Shown: in pieces, positions 1 to 8,093 of the stretch
Position numbering within the stretch: position 1 is the stretch's first letter
Layout of the letters: every line of letters begins with the position of its first letter
Source of the DNA: Nocardia sienata NBRC 100364
Lineage (GTDB): Bacteria > Actinomycetota > Actinomycetes > Mycobacteriales > Mycobacteriaceae
DNA length: 64,000 bases
NCBI RefSeq assembly: GCF_001613205.1
Contig: NZ_BDBX01000019.1
Coordinates: 144,563 to 208,562 of the forward strand
Reading direction: 5' to 3'
Translations under genes and position numbers: made by a program
Notes under the pieces: generated by a model
What the model saw: only the letters and a program-made list of their open reading frames with translations
What the model was told of the DNA's origin: nothing
The model's database searches: none

Positions 1-198
1 CTCACGGCGCTCGCCGCGTACGGTTGGCTCGCCGAGGATGCGTTACTGCTGGTCGAACGCTCCGCCCGGTCGGTCGAGATCGACTGGCCCGCAGGCTTCG
101 AGGGTCGTGCCGCCCGGCGCTACGGGGAGACCCGGATCGAGTCGGCGGTGTACGTCGGCGCGGACCCGGCGAACCGGGACGAACCTGCTAGCGTCTGA
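1..198 (+). CDS. rsmD: 16S rRNA (guanine(966)-N2)-methyltransferase RsmD, C-terminal part
   Basis: The window opens inside this gene; 65 C-terminal codons and a TGA are present. RsmD methylates G966 of 16S rRNA using S-adenosylmethionine during 30S assembly. The visible part contains the end of the Rossmann-like methyltransferase fold (LLLVERSARSVEIDWP) and the typical tail with GRAARRYGETRIESA, where the aromatic residue and the basic stretch are usual for actinobacterial RsmD. It stops 3 nt before coaD, the same rsmD-coaD pairing as in mycobacteria, which supports the assignment. The catalytic NPPY motif lies outside the window, so identity rests on the tail and on the neighbour. Confidence 0.8.
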   Translation, partial: LTALAAYGWLAEDALLLVERSARSVEIDWPAGFEGRAARRYGETRIESAVYVGADPANRDEPASV

Positions 199-201
199 TC
201 C

Positions 202-687
202 ATGGCAGGAGCTTTGTGCCCGGGATCCTTCGATCCGGTGACCAACGGCCATCTCGATGTGTTCCGGCGGGTAGCCGAGCAATTCGACGAGGTCGTGATC
301 ACGGTGATGATCAACAAGAAGAAGCAGGGCATGTTCTCGATCGACGAACGGATCGAGATGCTGCGCGACGCCACCGCGGATCTGGCAGGCGTGCGGGTCG
401 CCTCCTGGGACGGTCTGCTGGTCGATTTCGCCCGGGAGCAGGGCATCACCGCCATCGTCAAGGGGCTGCGCGACGCCGGTGATTTCGGCTACGAACTCCA
501 GATGGCGCAGATGAACAAGAAGCTCTCCGGTGTGGACACCTTCTTCATCGCGACCAACCCCACCTTCAGCTACCTGTCCAGCTCCCTTGTCAAGGAAGTG
601 GCGGCCTTCGGCGGCGATGTCAGCGATATGCTGCCGCCGCTGGTACACAAACGGCTACTCGACCGGCTGGCCGAGCGAGCGGGCTGA
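202..687 (+). CDS. coaD: Phosphopantetheine adenylyltransferase
   Basis: Catalyses the fourth step of coenzyme A synthesis, joining AMP from ATP to 4'-phosphopantetheine. The 161-aa protein has the family's usual length. It begins with the nucleotidyltransferase signature [14 protein letters not shown], in which NGH is the (H/T)xGH-type nucleotide-binding motif, and carries [12 protein letters not shown] and, near the C-terminus, [10 protein letters not shown], the counterpart of the ISSTxVR motif that binds triphosphate. The ATG follows rsmD by 3 nt, so the two are probably co-transcribed. The last 33 nt overlap the 3' end of the convergent GtrA-type gene. Confidence 0.97.
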   Translation: MAGALCPGSFDPVTNGHLDVFRRVAEQFDEVVITVMINKKKQGMFSIDERIEMLRDATADLAGVRVASWDGLLVDFAREQGITAIVKGLRDAGDFGYELQMAQMNKKLSGVDTFFIATNPTFSYLSSSLVKEVAAFGGDVSDMLPPLVHKRLLDRLAERAG

Positions 688-1230
688 CCCGGACCGCGCG
701 GCGGTCACTTCCCGGGCCCGCTGCAGCGGCCGGAACACCAGACCGCGCAGCGCCAGGAACCGCAGGCCCCCGACCACGGCGCTGATCGCCAGCACGGCCG
801 CGGCCTGGGCGGGCTCGTTCAGTGCCGGGGCCAGGACCTCCAGCGCGGCCAGGGCCGCGGTGCTGATACCCAGCCCCAGCAGCGCCAGGCCGCCGCCTTC
901 CCACTGCGCGGTGAACCAGCCGACCCGCTCGGCGGCGTGAAAGGTGAGCCGGCGGTGTAGTTCGTTGGCCAGGACGGTACTCACGACCGAACCGGCCACA
1001 TTGGCGAGCAGCGGCCCGGCGCCGGTGAGGGTCAGGAAGAGCAGGACATAGGAAATATTGCTCAATCCGCCGACCAGTGCGAAACGAATCAACTGCGGGA
1101 ACGCACGGTCACCGCGCAGGTACTGCAGGAGGCGCTGCCGCCAGGCGGTGGGGGTGAATGCTTCCGGCCAATCGATATCCAGATCCCCGGTGGTCAGTGC
1201 CGTGGAAGTAGGCAACTGCAGGATGGTCAT
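655..1230 (-). CDS. GtrA family membrane protein
   Basis: A 191-aa integral membrane protein with four predicted hydrophobic segments at about residues 47-70, 75-95, 112-135 and 140-165. The pattern [16 protein letters not shown] followed by a polar [16 protein letters not shown] stretch is the GtrA signature (FxxVGxxxT... then N-x-x-x-x-R-x-x-x-F). GtrA proteins are thought to translocate undecaprenyl- or decaprenyl-linked sugars for wall or teichoic/arabinogalactan decoration; the substrate here cannot be read. The gene is convergent with coaD and overlaps its last 33 nt. The C-terminal tail (after residue 165) is basic and probably cytoplasmic. Confidence 0.8.
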   Translation of the reverse strand: MTILQLPTSTALTTGDLDIDWPEAFTPTAWRQRLLQYLRGDRAFPQLIRFALVGGLSNISYVLLFLTLTGAGPLLANVAGSVVSTVLANELHRRLTFHAAERVGWFTAQWEGGGLALLGLGISTAALAALEVLAPALNEPAQAAAVLAISAVVGGLRFLALRGLVFRPLQRAREVTAARSGSARSLGQPVE

Positions 1231-1453
1231 GGGCGGTTCCGATCGGGCAAGGGACAGACACCCCTCCGCGCCGCGGTTGGGCTCCCCAAGAATTTAACAC
1301 CAAGCGGAGGGTGGGTCTCCAGTTGATTGTGTGACTCTGCAGATATCGGGCAGAACGGCGACACACCGAAAGTAGGTTCGGCGCATCCACCGGCCCGGGG
1401 CACACTGGGAACGGCGTGATGTGTCGCCGATCGTCAGCAGGAGGACTTTGAGC

Positions 1454-2200
1454 ATGTATCGGGTATTCGAGGCGCTCGACGAACTGGTCGCCATAGTCGA
1501 GGAGGCACGCGGTATCCCCGCGACGCGCAACTGCATCGTGCCGCGTCCGGAAACCCTCGATCTGCTCGACGACGTGCGCGATGCGCTGCCCACCGAGATC
1601 GACGACGCCCAGGATGTGCTCGATCACCGGGACAAGATCGTCGACGACGCCCGGGGTCTCGCGCAGGACACCATCCGCTCCGCCGACGAACAGGCCGCCG
1701 GCACCGTGGCCGACGCCCGCGCCGAGGCCGACCGGATCCTCGCCGAGGCCAAGGCGCACGCCGACCGGATGGTCGCCGAGGCCACCGCGCACGCCGACCG
1801 GATGGTCGATACGGCCACCGCCGAGGCCGAACGCCTTATCGCCGACGCCAAGGCCGAGTACGAGGTGGTCACCGGCCGGGCCCGCGCCGAAGCCGAACGG
1901 ACCGTCGAAGCCGGCCAGGCCGCCTACGACCGCTCGGTCGCCGAAGGCCAGGCCGAGCAGCGTCGGTTGGTGGAGGACACGGAGGTGGTGCGGGCCGCGC
2001 ACGCCGAATCGGCCCGCATCATCGACACCGCGCACGCCGACGCCGACCGGATGCGCGCCGACTGCGACCACTACGTCGACACCAAACTCGCCGAATTCGA
2101 GGACACCCTCGGCAGCGCGCTGCGCACCGTCGGCCGGGGCCGCCAGCAGTTGCGCAACGGGTCTGGGGTGCCCGATTACGCCGCGGAGTTCCGGCGGTGA
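1454..2200 (+). CDS. sepIVA: SepIVA-type DivIVA-like septation protein
   Basis: A 248-aa DivIVA-domain coiled-coil protein. It opens MYRVFEALDELVAIVEEARG, nearly identical to the start of the mycobacterial septal protein SepIVA (Rv2927c), and keeps the following PRPETLDLLDD segment. Residues about 60-200 are an Ala/Glu/Asp/Arg heptad-rich coiled coil with repeated EADRxxxEAxAHADRMV units. The tail LRTVGRGRQQLR is also conserved. SepIVA is needed for septation and for directing envelope synthesis at poles and septum. I chose ATG 1454 because AGGAGGA lies at 1439-1445; an in-frame upstream start at 1421 has no such site. It stands upstream of DUF177-rpmF-rnc as in M. tuberculosis. Confidence 0.9.
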   Translation: MYRVFEALDELVAIVEEARGIPATRNCIVPRPETLDLLDDVRDALPTEIDDAQDVLDHRDKIVDDARGLAQDTIRSADEQAAGTVADARAEADRILAEAKAHADRMVAEATAHADRMVDTATAEAERLIADAKAEYEVVTGRARAEAERTVEAGQAAYDRSVAEGQAEQRRLVEDTEVVRAAHAESARIIDTAHADADRMRADCDHYVDTKLAEFEDTLGSALRTVGRGRQQLRNGSGVPDYAAEFRR

Positions 2201-2343
2201 GCTGTGTTTGTTTGCGCGCCTCCGGCGCGCGGGTCGGGGCCCTGTAACCCCGATTCTTCCCTCCTCCGTTCAGTCGCTGCGCTCCTTCGCTCCGTCGGTC
2301 CAGAATCGCTCCGTCGGTCCAGAATCGGGGGCGGGCCCCGACC
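2201..2343 (+). repeat. Nested palindromic intergenic element, copy 1
   Basis: Immediately after sepIVA. A GC hairpin GCGCGCC-TCC-GGCGCGC lies at 2214-2230. It is followed by a larger dyad: GGTCGGGGCCC (2232-2242) pairs with GGGCCCCGACC (2333-2343), and CCCCGATTCT (2248-2257) pairs roughly with AGAATCGGGG (2321-2330). The loop holds a 19-bp tandem duplication, CGCTCCGTCGGTCCAGAAT at 2288-2306 and 2307-2325. Two related elements occur after the gene at 22143 and after ffh. The hairpins could end sepIVA transcripts, but there is no T-tract. The family resemblance suggests a dispersed REP-like element. Confidence 0.75.
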
Positions 2344-2603
2344 GTGGAGGTAGACCATCAGAAATAGACAGAAGGTGCATGCTGTCGTGCGCCTGGACCG
2401 GCCTGGGGAGGTGCACGTCGCCGCAAGTGCTCAATGGTCACCAGTCTCTGGACTTTCGGCTGCATACGCTCCAGAAACGGGGGCGGGCCCGACCACGAAT
2501 GCCGGCCATTCGGAGTAGACGAAAGGTGCTCGGCGGACCGAAGTCGGTACTTCCCGCCATGGACGGTGACCGTCCGCGATCGGTCGCTGCGTTCCCACCG
2601 AGT
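2344..2603. other. Non-coding spacer with a degenerate second copy of the palindromic-element edge
   Basis: No credible gene. The stretch AGAAACGGGGGCGGGCCCG beginning at 2473 resembles AGAATCGGGGGCGGGCCCCG at 2321, and TAGACGAAAGGTGC at 2516-2529 resembles TAGACAGAAGGTGC at 2365-2378. The spacer therefore looks like a diverged direct duplication of roughly 150 bp periodicity at the edge of the repeat element. Nothing else was recognised. Confidence 0.5.
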
Positions 2604-2632
2604 TTTGCCGGTCCGACCAAGCCGCGTACTGT
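2604..2632 (+). promoter_or_regulatory. Candidate promoter of the DUF177-rpmF-rnc-mutM operon
   Basis: TTTGCC (2604-2609) and TACTGT (2627-2632) are separated by 17 nt and lie about 67 nt upstream of the first start codon. TANNNT is the usual minimal -10 in actinobacteria. This is inference from spacing only. Confidence 0.35.
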
Positions 2633-2698
2633 GGTGTAGTTGCTCGCCGATTCCGGCGCAAAACCAACAGCCCCGACCCACCCAGTGGAGTGTTTGCG

Positions 2699-3358
2699 AT
2701 GCCTGCCGATACCACCGCGCGCTCGCGTTCGGGTGCACCTCGTGCACACGGCGCGGGCTTCGTGCTGGATGTCCGCAGCCTCGGTCGCGCCCCGGGCTCG
2801 ATGCGCGAACTGCGGCGGACGGTCACCACCACCGAACGACTCGGACTCGACCTCGTCGGCGTACCCGTCGGCGCGGAGGTCGAACTGGATCTGCGGTTGC
2901 AATCGGTGTCCGAGGGAGTGCTCGTCACCGGCACCCTCGAGGCACCGGTGGCCGGTGAGTGCTCACGGTGCCTCGAACCGTTCACCGATACCGTGCGGTT
3001 GTCGCTGACGGAGTTGTTCGCCTACCCGGACAGCGCCACCGACCAGACCTCCTCCGAGGATGAGATCTACCGGATGAGCGACGACCTCATCGACCTCGAG
3101 CCCCTGGTAGTGGACCAGCTGGGTCTGGAATTGCCGCTGCAGCCGCTGTGCTCGCCGGACTGCCCGGGCCTGTGCCCGGAGTGCGGCGTCCGGATGGCGA
3201 TTGCGGGATCCGATCATGGGCATGAGATACTTGATCCCCGCTGGGCCGGGCTGGCGAAATTCGCCTCCGGATCGCCCGGCAGCGGCAGCCCCGACGAGGG
3301 TGCGGCCACCGGAGATCATTCCACCGAGACAGCACGTAACAGTACAGAGGAGAAGTAG
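2699..3358 (+). CDS. DUF177 / YceD family protein
   Basis: A 219-aa protein of the YceD family (23S rRNA accumulation protein in E. coli; exact role in actinobacteria unsettled). It has the family's two zinc-site-like cysteine clusters: [10 protein letters not shown] around residues 88-97 and [13 protein letters not shown] around residues 150-162. An acidic segment and a long Ser/Gly/Thr-rich tail surround them. It lies 2 nt before rpmF, the near-universal yceD-rpmF pairing that links it to 50S assembly. ATG 2699 is preferred because GGAG at 2687-2690 is 8 nt upstream; the GTG at 2690 overlaps that site. Confidence 0.88.
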   Translation: MPADTTARSRSGAPRAHGAGFVLDVRSLGRAPGSMRELRRTVTTTERLGLDLVGVPVGAEVELDLRLQSVSEGVLVTGTLEAPVAGECSRCLEPFTDTVRLSLTELFAYPDSATDQTSSEDEIYRMSDDLIDLEPLVVDQLGLELPLQPLCSPDCPGLCPECGVRMAIAGSDHGHEILDPRWAGLAKFASGSPGSGSPDEGAATGDHSTETARNSTEEK

Positions 3359-3360
3359 TC

Positions 3361-3543
3361 GTGGCCGTTCCCAAGCGCCGGATGTCCCGTTCCAACACCC
3401 GGTCGCGGCGCAGCCAGTGGAAGGCCGCCGCCCCCACCCTGATCACCTGCCCGAACCGGGCGTGTGGTCAGAAGACCCCGCCGCATATCGCGTGCCCCTC
3501 CTGCGGTACTTACAAGGGCCGCCAGGTCGTTTCCGCCGTCTGA
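3361..3543 (+). CDS. rpmF: 50S ribosomal protein L32
   Basis: A 60-aa basic protein beginning [20 protein letters not shown], the L32 signature, with a zinc-ribbon CPNRAC...CPSCG (Cys at about 30, 35, 45 and 48). It sits on the 50S subunit near the peptidyl transferase side of the exit tunnel. All four cysteines are kept, so this is the zinc-containing (C+) form. GTG start. It lies 2 nt after DUF177 and 11 nt before the likely rnc start, inside one operon. Confidence 0.97.
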   Translation: MAVPKRRMSRSNTRSRRSQWKAAAPTLITCPNRACGQKTPPHIACPSCGTYKGRQVVSAV

Positions 3544-3554
3544 CCCCGCGACCG

Positions 3555-4277
3555 TTGACCGCGGGTAAAGACGAGCCCGGTGAACCGGGTGATCATTCGG
3601 GTCTGCTCGCCGCCCTGGGCGTCGAGGTGGCTCCGGAATTGTTGCGATTGGCACTGACCCATCGCTCGTACGCGTACGAGAACGGCGGCCTGCCGACCAA
3701 TGAGCGGCTCGAGTTCCTCGGGGACTCCGTGCTCGGTCTGAGCATCACCGAACGGCTCTACCATGAGCATCCGGAGAAATCCGAGGGTGAGCTGGCCAAG
3801 CTGCGCGCGAGTGTGGTGAACATGCACGCGCTCGCCGAGGTGGCACGCAACCTGGGTGAGGGTGGTCTGGGCGCGCATCTGCTGCTCGGCAAAGGTGAGG
3901 AACTCACCGGCGGCCGGGACAAGCCCAGCATCCTCGCCGACGGTATGGAATCGCTGCTCGGTGCCGTCCACCTCGAGCACGGCATCGACGTGGCCCGTGA
4001 GGTCGTGCTCCGGCTGTTCGCCGATCTGCTCGAACGCGGTCCGCGGATGGGCGCGGGGCTGGACTTCAAGACCAGCCTGCAGGAGTTGACCGCCGAACGC
4101 GGTCTCGGTGTACCCAGCTACGAGATCACCTCCACCGGCCCCGACCACGACAAGGAATTCACCGCGACCACCGTGATCGCCGGGGATGCCTACGGTCAGG
4201 GGGTCGGCCGGTCGAAGAAAGAAGCCGAGCAGAAGGCGGCGGGCGCGGCCTACCGCGCGTTGACCGGCGAATCCTGA
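3555..4277 (+). CDS. rnc: Ribonuclease III
   Basis: Endonuclease for double-stranded RNA, processing rRNA precursors and structured mRNAs. The 240-aa protein has an N-terminal RNase III domain with the signature [16 protein letters not shown] (metal-binding Glu and Asp), a second acidic site [10 protein letters not shown], and a C-terminal dsRNA-binding domain containing [10 protein letters not shown] and [16 protein letters not shown]. The reading frame is open far upstream through rpmF, but TTG 3555 gives the usual family length and begins just after rpmF; no strong ribosome-binding site is visible, so coupling to rpmF is likely. The stop TGA is directly followed by the mutM ATG. Confidence 0.93.
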   Translation: MTAGKDEPGEPGDHSGLLAALGVEVAPELLRLALTHRSYAYENGGLPTNERLEFLGDSVLGLSITERLYHEHPEKSEGELAKLRASVVNMHALAEVARNLGEGGLGAHLLLGKGEELTGGRDKPSILADGMESLLGAVHLEHGIDVAREVVLRLFADLLERGPRMGAGLDFKTSLQELTAERGLGVPSYEITSTGPDHDKEFTATTVIAGDAYGQGVGRSKKEAEQKAAGAAYRALTGES

Positions 4278-5165
4278 ATGCCCGAACTTCCCGAGGTGGA
4301 GGTCGTACGCCGCGGCCTCACCGAACATCTGTGCGGGCGGACCGTGGAATCGGTCACCGTCACCCATCCGCGGTCGGTGCGCCGGCACGAGGCGGGTGCC
4401 GCCGATATGGCGGCCCGGCTCACCGGGCTCACGGTGGCCGCGGCGCAGCGGCGTGGGAAGTATCTGTGGCTCACCTTCGACGAACCCGGCGGCGGATCCG
4501 CCGATACCGCGCTGGTCGTGCATCTGGGTATGAGCGGGCAGATGCTGGTACAGCCCGCCGGCGCACCGGTGGAGAAGCACGCACATATCCGGGCGACCCT
4601 CGACGACGGGCGTGAACTGCGCTTCGTCGACCAGCGCACCTTCGGCGGCTGGGTACTGGCACCGCTGGTGGAGGTGGACGGTGATCTGCTCCCCGACCTG
4701 CTCGCGCATATCGCCCGTGATCCGCTGGACCCCCGGTTCGACACCGAGCGGGTGATCGGTGTGCTGCGATCCAAGAACACCGAGATCAAGCGGGTATTGC
4801 TGGATCAGGCCGTGATCTCCGGGATCGGCAACATCTACGCCGACGAGGCGCTGTGGCGGGCGAAGGTGCACGGCGGCCGGATCGCCTCGGCGCTCACCCG
4901 TCCGGTACTGCGCACCCTGCTCGCCGAGGCCCGCGCGGTGATGACCGACGCGCTCGCCGCCGGCGGTACCTCCTTCGACGCCCTGTACGTGAACGTGAAC
5001 GGCGAATCAGGGTACTTCGAGCGTGCCCTGGCGGTGTACGGGCGCGGCGACCGGCCGTGCCCGCGCTGCGGGGCGGTGATCGTGCGGGAGAAGTTCATGA
5101 ACCGCTCGTCCTATTCCTGCCCGCGCTGTCAGCCGCCGCCACGCGGGCGTCGCGTTTCCTCCTGA
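4278..5165 (+). CDS. mutM: Formamidopyrimidine-DNA glycosylase (Fpg/MutM)
   Basis: Bifunctional base-excision repair glycosylase/AP lyase removing 8-oxoguanine and formamidopyrimidines. The 295-aa protein starts [14 protein letters not shown], where Pro2 is the catalytic amine and Glu3 the general acid. It has the helix-two-turn-helix [19 protein letters not shown] and a C-terminal zinc finger, CPRCG...SYSCPRCQ, with all four Cys. A Lys in [13 protein letters not shown] context and the HLGM loop are present. It starts right at the rnc stop, in the conserved rnc-mutM-smc neighbourhood; here extra genes separate it from smc. Confidence 0.97.
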   Translation: MPELPEVEVVRRGLTEHLCGRTVESVTVTHPRSVRRHEAGAADMAARLTGLTVAAAQRRGKYLWLTFDEPGGGSADTALVVHLGMSGQMLVQPAGAPVEKHAHIRATLDDGRELRFVDQRTFGGWVLAPLVEVDGDLLPDLLAHIARDPLDPRFDTERVIGVLRSKNTEIKRVLLDQAVISGIGNIYADEALWRAKVHGGRIASALTRPVLRTLLAEARAVMTDALAAGGTSFDALYVNVNGESGYFERALAVYGRGDRPCPRCGAVIVREKFMNRSSYSCPRCQPPPRGRRVSS

Positions 5166-5247
5166 CGACCCTCTCGCGCCCGGCCCGGCGGCGGGTTACG
5201 GTGGGCCTCGGCAAGATCACCGACCCGGTCCGGCTGGGAGGCAGGCC

Positions 5248-5829
5248 ATGCGCAAGCTCACCTATTACGTCGCCGCCACCATCGATGGGTTCATCGCCAC
5301 CGAGGACGGCTCGGTGGATTTCTTCCCGGTCGGCGGCGACCACGGTCCCGCCATCACCGCGCAGTATCCGGAAACGCTACCGTCGCGGGTGCGCGAATCG
5401 CTGGGTATCACCAAGCGCAACGAGAACTTCGACACCGTGATCATGGGCCGCAGGACCCACGATTTCGGGGTCCGTACCGGTACCGCGAGCCCGTACGCGC
5501 ATCTGCGGCAGTACGTGGTGTCCACTACGCTCACCGCCCCGCCGGACCCGGCGGTGGCGCTGATCGGCGCCGATCCGGTCGCCGCGGTGGCCGAACTCAA
5601 ACGGGAGCAGGGTCTGGGCATCTGGTTGTGCGGTGGCGGTGAACTGGCCCGGGCGCTGCTGCCGGAGATCGATCAGGTCTTCCTGAAGCTGTATCCGATC
5701 GTGCTGGGCCGTGGACGGCCGCTGTTCGGGACCGGTCCGCGACTGCCGGATCCGGCGTGTTTCCGGGTGATCACCAGCCAGGTCTTCGAGGATGGCGTCG
5801 CCTTCGTCAAGTACGGCCGGGTGGGTTAG
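5248..5829 (+). CDS. Dihydrofolate reductase / RibD C-terminal family protein
   Basis: A 193-aa NADPH-dependent reductase-fold protein. The N-terminus LTYYVAATIDGFIATEDGSVDFF is the family's first strand and cofactor loop; NFDTVIMGRRTHDFG and LGIWLCGGGELARALL correspond to the nucleotide-binding turns, and LYPIVLGRGRPLF is a hallmark near the C-terminus. The real substrate is unknown: most such proteins are neither true DHFR nor riboflavin enzymes. ATG 5248 is preceded by GGGAGG about 6 nt upstream. It is followed with no gap by the PHP gene. Confidence 0.85.
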   Translation: MRKLTYYVAATIDGFIATEDGSVDFFPVGGDHGPAITAQYPETLPSRVRESLGITKRNENFDTVIMGRRTHDFGVRTGTASPYAHLRQYVVSTTLTAPPDPAVALIGADPVAAVAELKREQGLGIWLCGGGELARALLPEIDQVFLKLYPIVLGRGRPLFGTGPRLPDPACFRVITSQVFEDGVAFVKYGRVG

Positions 5830-6897
5830 GTGGTGGCGGGCGAGTCGCCGGGGGCGGAGCAGGCCGGATCGCCCGCGCCGGGGCCCATCGCGGCCTTGCG
5901 CGAGATCGGATTCTGGCTCGAACGAGACCGGGCGCAGACGCACCGGGTGAAGGCCTACCGCCGGGCCGCCGACACCCTCGCCGGCCTCGACGATGCCGCG
6001 GCCGATCGGCACCGCCGGGACCGCAGCTGGCAGGAGCTGGCGGGAATCGGCCCCAAAACCGCCGCGGTGATCGAGGAGGCGTACGCCGGGACCGTGCCGC
6101 GCTATCTGGCCGAATTACGTGCCGCCGCGAAACCGATCGGCGCCGAAGGCGCGCCCCTGCGTGATCTGCTGCGCGGTGATCTGCACACCCATTCGGACTG
6201 GTCCGACGGCGGCAGCCCGATCGCCGAAATGATGGGCTGTGCCGCCGCGATCGGGCACGAGTACTGCGCCCTCACCGACCATTCGCCGCGGCTGACGGTG
6301 GCCAATGGGCTATCGGCCGACCGGCTCCGGCGGCAACTCGACGTGGTGGCCGCACTCAACGCGGAACTGGCGCCGTTGCGGGTACTGACCGGAATCGAGG
6401 TCGATATCCTCGACGACGGCTCGCTCGACCAGGACGCCGATCTGCTCGCCGAACTCGATATCGTCGTCGCCAGTGTGCATTCGCGGTTGCGCGACGACCG
6501 CGACACCATGACCCGGCGGATGGTGTACGCGGTGGCGAACCCGAATGTCGATGTGCTCGGCCACTGCACGGGCAGGTTGGTCGAAGGCGGGCGCGGTACC
6601 CGGCCGGAATCGGATTTCGACGCCCGGATCGTGTTCGAGGCCTGCCGCCGCTACGGTACGGCGGTAGAGATCAACAGCCGCCCCGAACGGCAGGACCCGC
6701 CGTCGCGGTTGATCCGGCTCGCAGTGGAGATGGGCTGTGAGTTCTCCATCGATACCGACGCGCATGCACCGGGCCAGCTGGACTGGCAGGGCTACGGCTG
6801 TGCCCGCGCGGTGGCCGCCGAGGTCCCGCCGGAGCGCGTCGTGAACACCCGCCCCGTGGAGGAACTTCTGGAGTGGACCCGTACTCCTGGCGGCTGA
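5830..6897 (+). CDS. PHP domain phosphoesterase with N-terminal helix-hairpin-helix region
   Basis: A 355-aa protein. Residues about 15-105 resemble the helical/HhH region of X-family polymerases (ALREIGFWLERD, AYRRAADTLAGL, LAGIGPKTAAVIEEAY). Residues about 115-350 form a PHP domain with metal-binding motifs in order: DLHTHSDWSDG, CALTDHSPRL, GIEVDIL, VASVHSRLRDD, VLGHCTGR and IDTDAHAPGQ. This layout matches the C-terminal half of bacterial PolX without the polymerase domain, or YcdX-like phosphatases. The function could be a phosphodiesterase or nuclease; the substrate cannot be read. The GTG start directly abuts the upstream stop, implying co-transcription with the DHFR-like gene. Confidence 0.82.
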   Translation: MVAGESPGAEQAGSPAPGPIAALREIGFWLERDRAQTHRVKAYRRAADTLAGLDDAAADRHRRDRSWQELAGIGPKTAAVIEEAYAGTVPRYLAELRAAAKPIGAEGAPLRDLLRGDLHTHSDWSDGGSPIAEMMGCAAAIGHEYCALTDHSPRLTVANGLSADRLRRQLDVVAALNAELAPLRVLTGIEVDILDDGSLDQDADLLAELDIVVASVHSRLRDDRDTMTRRMVYAVANPNVDVLGHCTGRLVEGGRGTRPESDFDARIVFEACRRYGTAVEINSRPERQDPPSRLIRLAVEMGCEFSIDTDAHAPGQLDWQGYGCARAVAAEVPPERVVNTRPVEELLEWTRTPGG

Positions 6898-7128
6898 CCG
6901 GCGGAAACGTGCGGGGTGCGGGATCTGACGGGCGGGCAGATCCGCGACCTGTTCCAGGGGCGGGTGTCGAACTGGCGGCAGGTCGGTGGTGCCGATCAGC
7001 CGGTACGCGTGGTCAACCGCTATGCGGGTTCGCGTGTGTGCCACCCAGGCTCCTGACGGTGTCGTGGCGGTGCCGGTGGCGCCGACCGTACCTTCGAGTC
7101 CGCGATGAGCGGCGGGCCGAAAGGCCGT
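6898..7128 (+). pseudogene. Relic of a phosphate-type periplasmic substrate-binding protein
   Basis: Between the PHP gene and OsmC. In one frame the sequence reads DLTGGQIRDLFQGRVSNW, RQVGGADQPVRVV and NRYAGS, the central region of PstS/PBP-like substrate-binding proteins (LTxxQIxxIFxGxxxxWxxVGG ... VxRxxGSGT). A TGA at 7054-7056 interrupts it. Still in the same frame, RTFESAMSGGP at about 7087-7119 matches the segment that follows the GSGT motif in intact proteins. No signal peptide, N-terminal lobe or C-terminus is present. It looks like the remnant of a lost binding protein. No other gene was seen in 6898-7210. Confidence 0.65.
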
Positions 7129-7210
7129 GCGCAGGCGCCGTGGGCCGTACGGCGCGATCGGCCGAGGTCGGGTGCACGGTGTGGCGACGGCGGGTGGCAG
7201 GATCGCGAGC

Positions 7211-7696
7211 ATGGTTGACAACACCTCTACGGCATCAGCCCCGGCAGCGGGCGAGACGGCGCCCGCGGCGCAGGCCGGGCCGACCACCCTGTGGGTGGAA
7301 CGGACGGGTACTCGCCGCTACACCGGACACAGTTCGCGCGGCGCCGAGGTGCTCATCGGTTCCGAAGGCGTGCCCGGCGTGTTCACCCCCGGTGAGCTGC
7401 TGAAGATCGCGCTGGCGGCCTGCTCGGGGATGAGTTCGGATCTCCCGCTGTCGCGGCGGCTCGGTGACGACTACGACGCCACCATCCGGGTGTCCGGCGC
7501 CGCCGACCGGGAGAACGAGGTGTATCCGCAGCTCGACGAGGTCTTCGAGCTCGATCTCAGCGAGCTCGACGCCGCGGCCCGGGACCGGCTGCTGGTGACG
7601 GTGCAGCGAGCCATCGACAAGGTCTGCACGGTCGGCCGTACCTTGAAGGCCGGCAGCAAGGTGACGCTGTCGTTCGATATCGACACGGTCGACTGA
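7211..7696 (+). CDS. OsmC family peroxiredoxin-like protein
   Basis: A 161-aa OsmC/Ohr-fold protein, the counterpart of the gene preceding acyP and smc in M. tuberculosis (Rv2923c). The fold's two redox cysteines are present in [15 protein letters not shown] and [10 protein letters not shown]. OsmC proteins reduce organic hydroperoxides with thiol cofactors. The first 20 residues are Ala/Thr-rich and probably disordered. ATG 7211 was chosen over an earlier in-frame start at 7127 because the homologous region starts just after it and GGCAGGA lies upstream. Two nt separate it from acyP. Confidence 0.87.
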   Translation: MVDNTSTASAPAAGETAPAAQAGPTTLWVERTGTRRYTGHSSRGAEVLIGSEGVPGVFTPGELLKIALAACSGMSSDLPLSRRLGDDYDATIRVSGAADRENEVYPQLDEVFELDLSELDAAARDRLLVTVQRAIDKVCTVGRTLKAGSKVTLSFDIDTVD

Positions 7697-7698
7697 TC

Positions 7699-7995
7699 GT
7701 GGCCGCGGCTACGGAAGGAACCGACCCGGTGCGGTTGAGCGCCTGGGTGCACGGATATGTGCAGGGCGTGGGCTTCCGATGGTGGACGCGGGCGCGGGCG
7801 CTGGAACTCGGCCTCACCGGGCATGCCACGAATGCCGCCGACGGCCGGGTGCACGTGGTGGCGGAGGGGCCGCGTGCCGCGGCCGAGGGGTTGCTGGCGC
7901 TGTTGCGGTCGGGGGATACGCCCGGCCGGGTGGACCTGGTGGTCGAGTCGTGGGAGCCGGCGCGGGGCGGGCTGGGAGGTTTCGTCGAGCGGTAG
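7699..7995 (+). CDS. acyP: Acylphosphatase
   Basis: A 98-aa small hydrolase of carboxyl-phosphate bonds. The signature [20 protein letters not shown] contains the phosphate-binding loop and catalytic Arg; [17 protein letters not shown] carries the catalytic Asn. GTG start 2 nt after osmC, so the two are presumably one transcript. The conserved placement just upstream of smc fits the mycobacterial order. Confidence 0.95.
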   Translation: MAAATEGTDPVRLSAWVHGYVQGVGFRWWTRARALELGLTGHATNAADGRVHVVAEGPRAAAEGLLALLRSGDTPGRVDLVVESWEPARGGLGGFVER

Positions 7996-8017
7996 TCCCG
8001 CGAGATCACCGCCCACC

Positions 8018-8061
8018 TTGACATAACACAGTGGAAGGTGCACTCTGAGTGCATCCACTGT
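8018..8061 (+). promoter_or_regulatory. Promoter with overlapping operator-like dyad upstream of the DUF1707 gene
   Basis: A consensus -35, TTGACA (8018-8023), is followed after 17 nt by CACTCT (8041-8046). A dyad covers the -10: TGCACTC-T-GAGTGCA at 8039-8053. Flanking arms ACAGTGGA (8028-8035) and TCCACTGT (8054-8061) are also complementary. Such an arrangement is typical of a repressor-binding site for a dimeric regulator; which one is unknown. Confidence 0.6.
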
Positions 8062-8093
8062 GGAAGGTGGTCCGACCTGTAAGGGGAGCGGTA

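Noticed and set aside
3510..4871. 453-codon minus-strand frame over rnc and mutM
   Set aside because: Shadow of two well-recognised genes; no recognisable domain.
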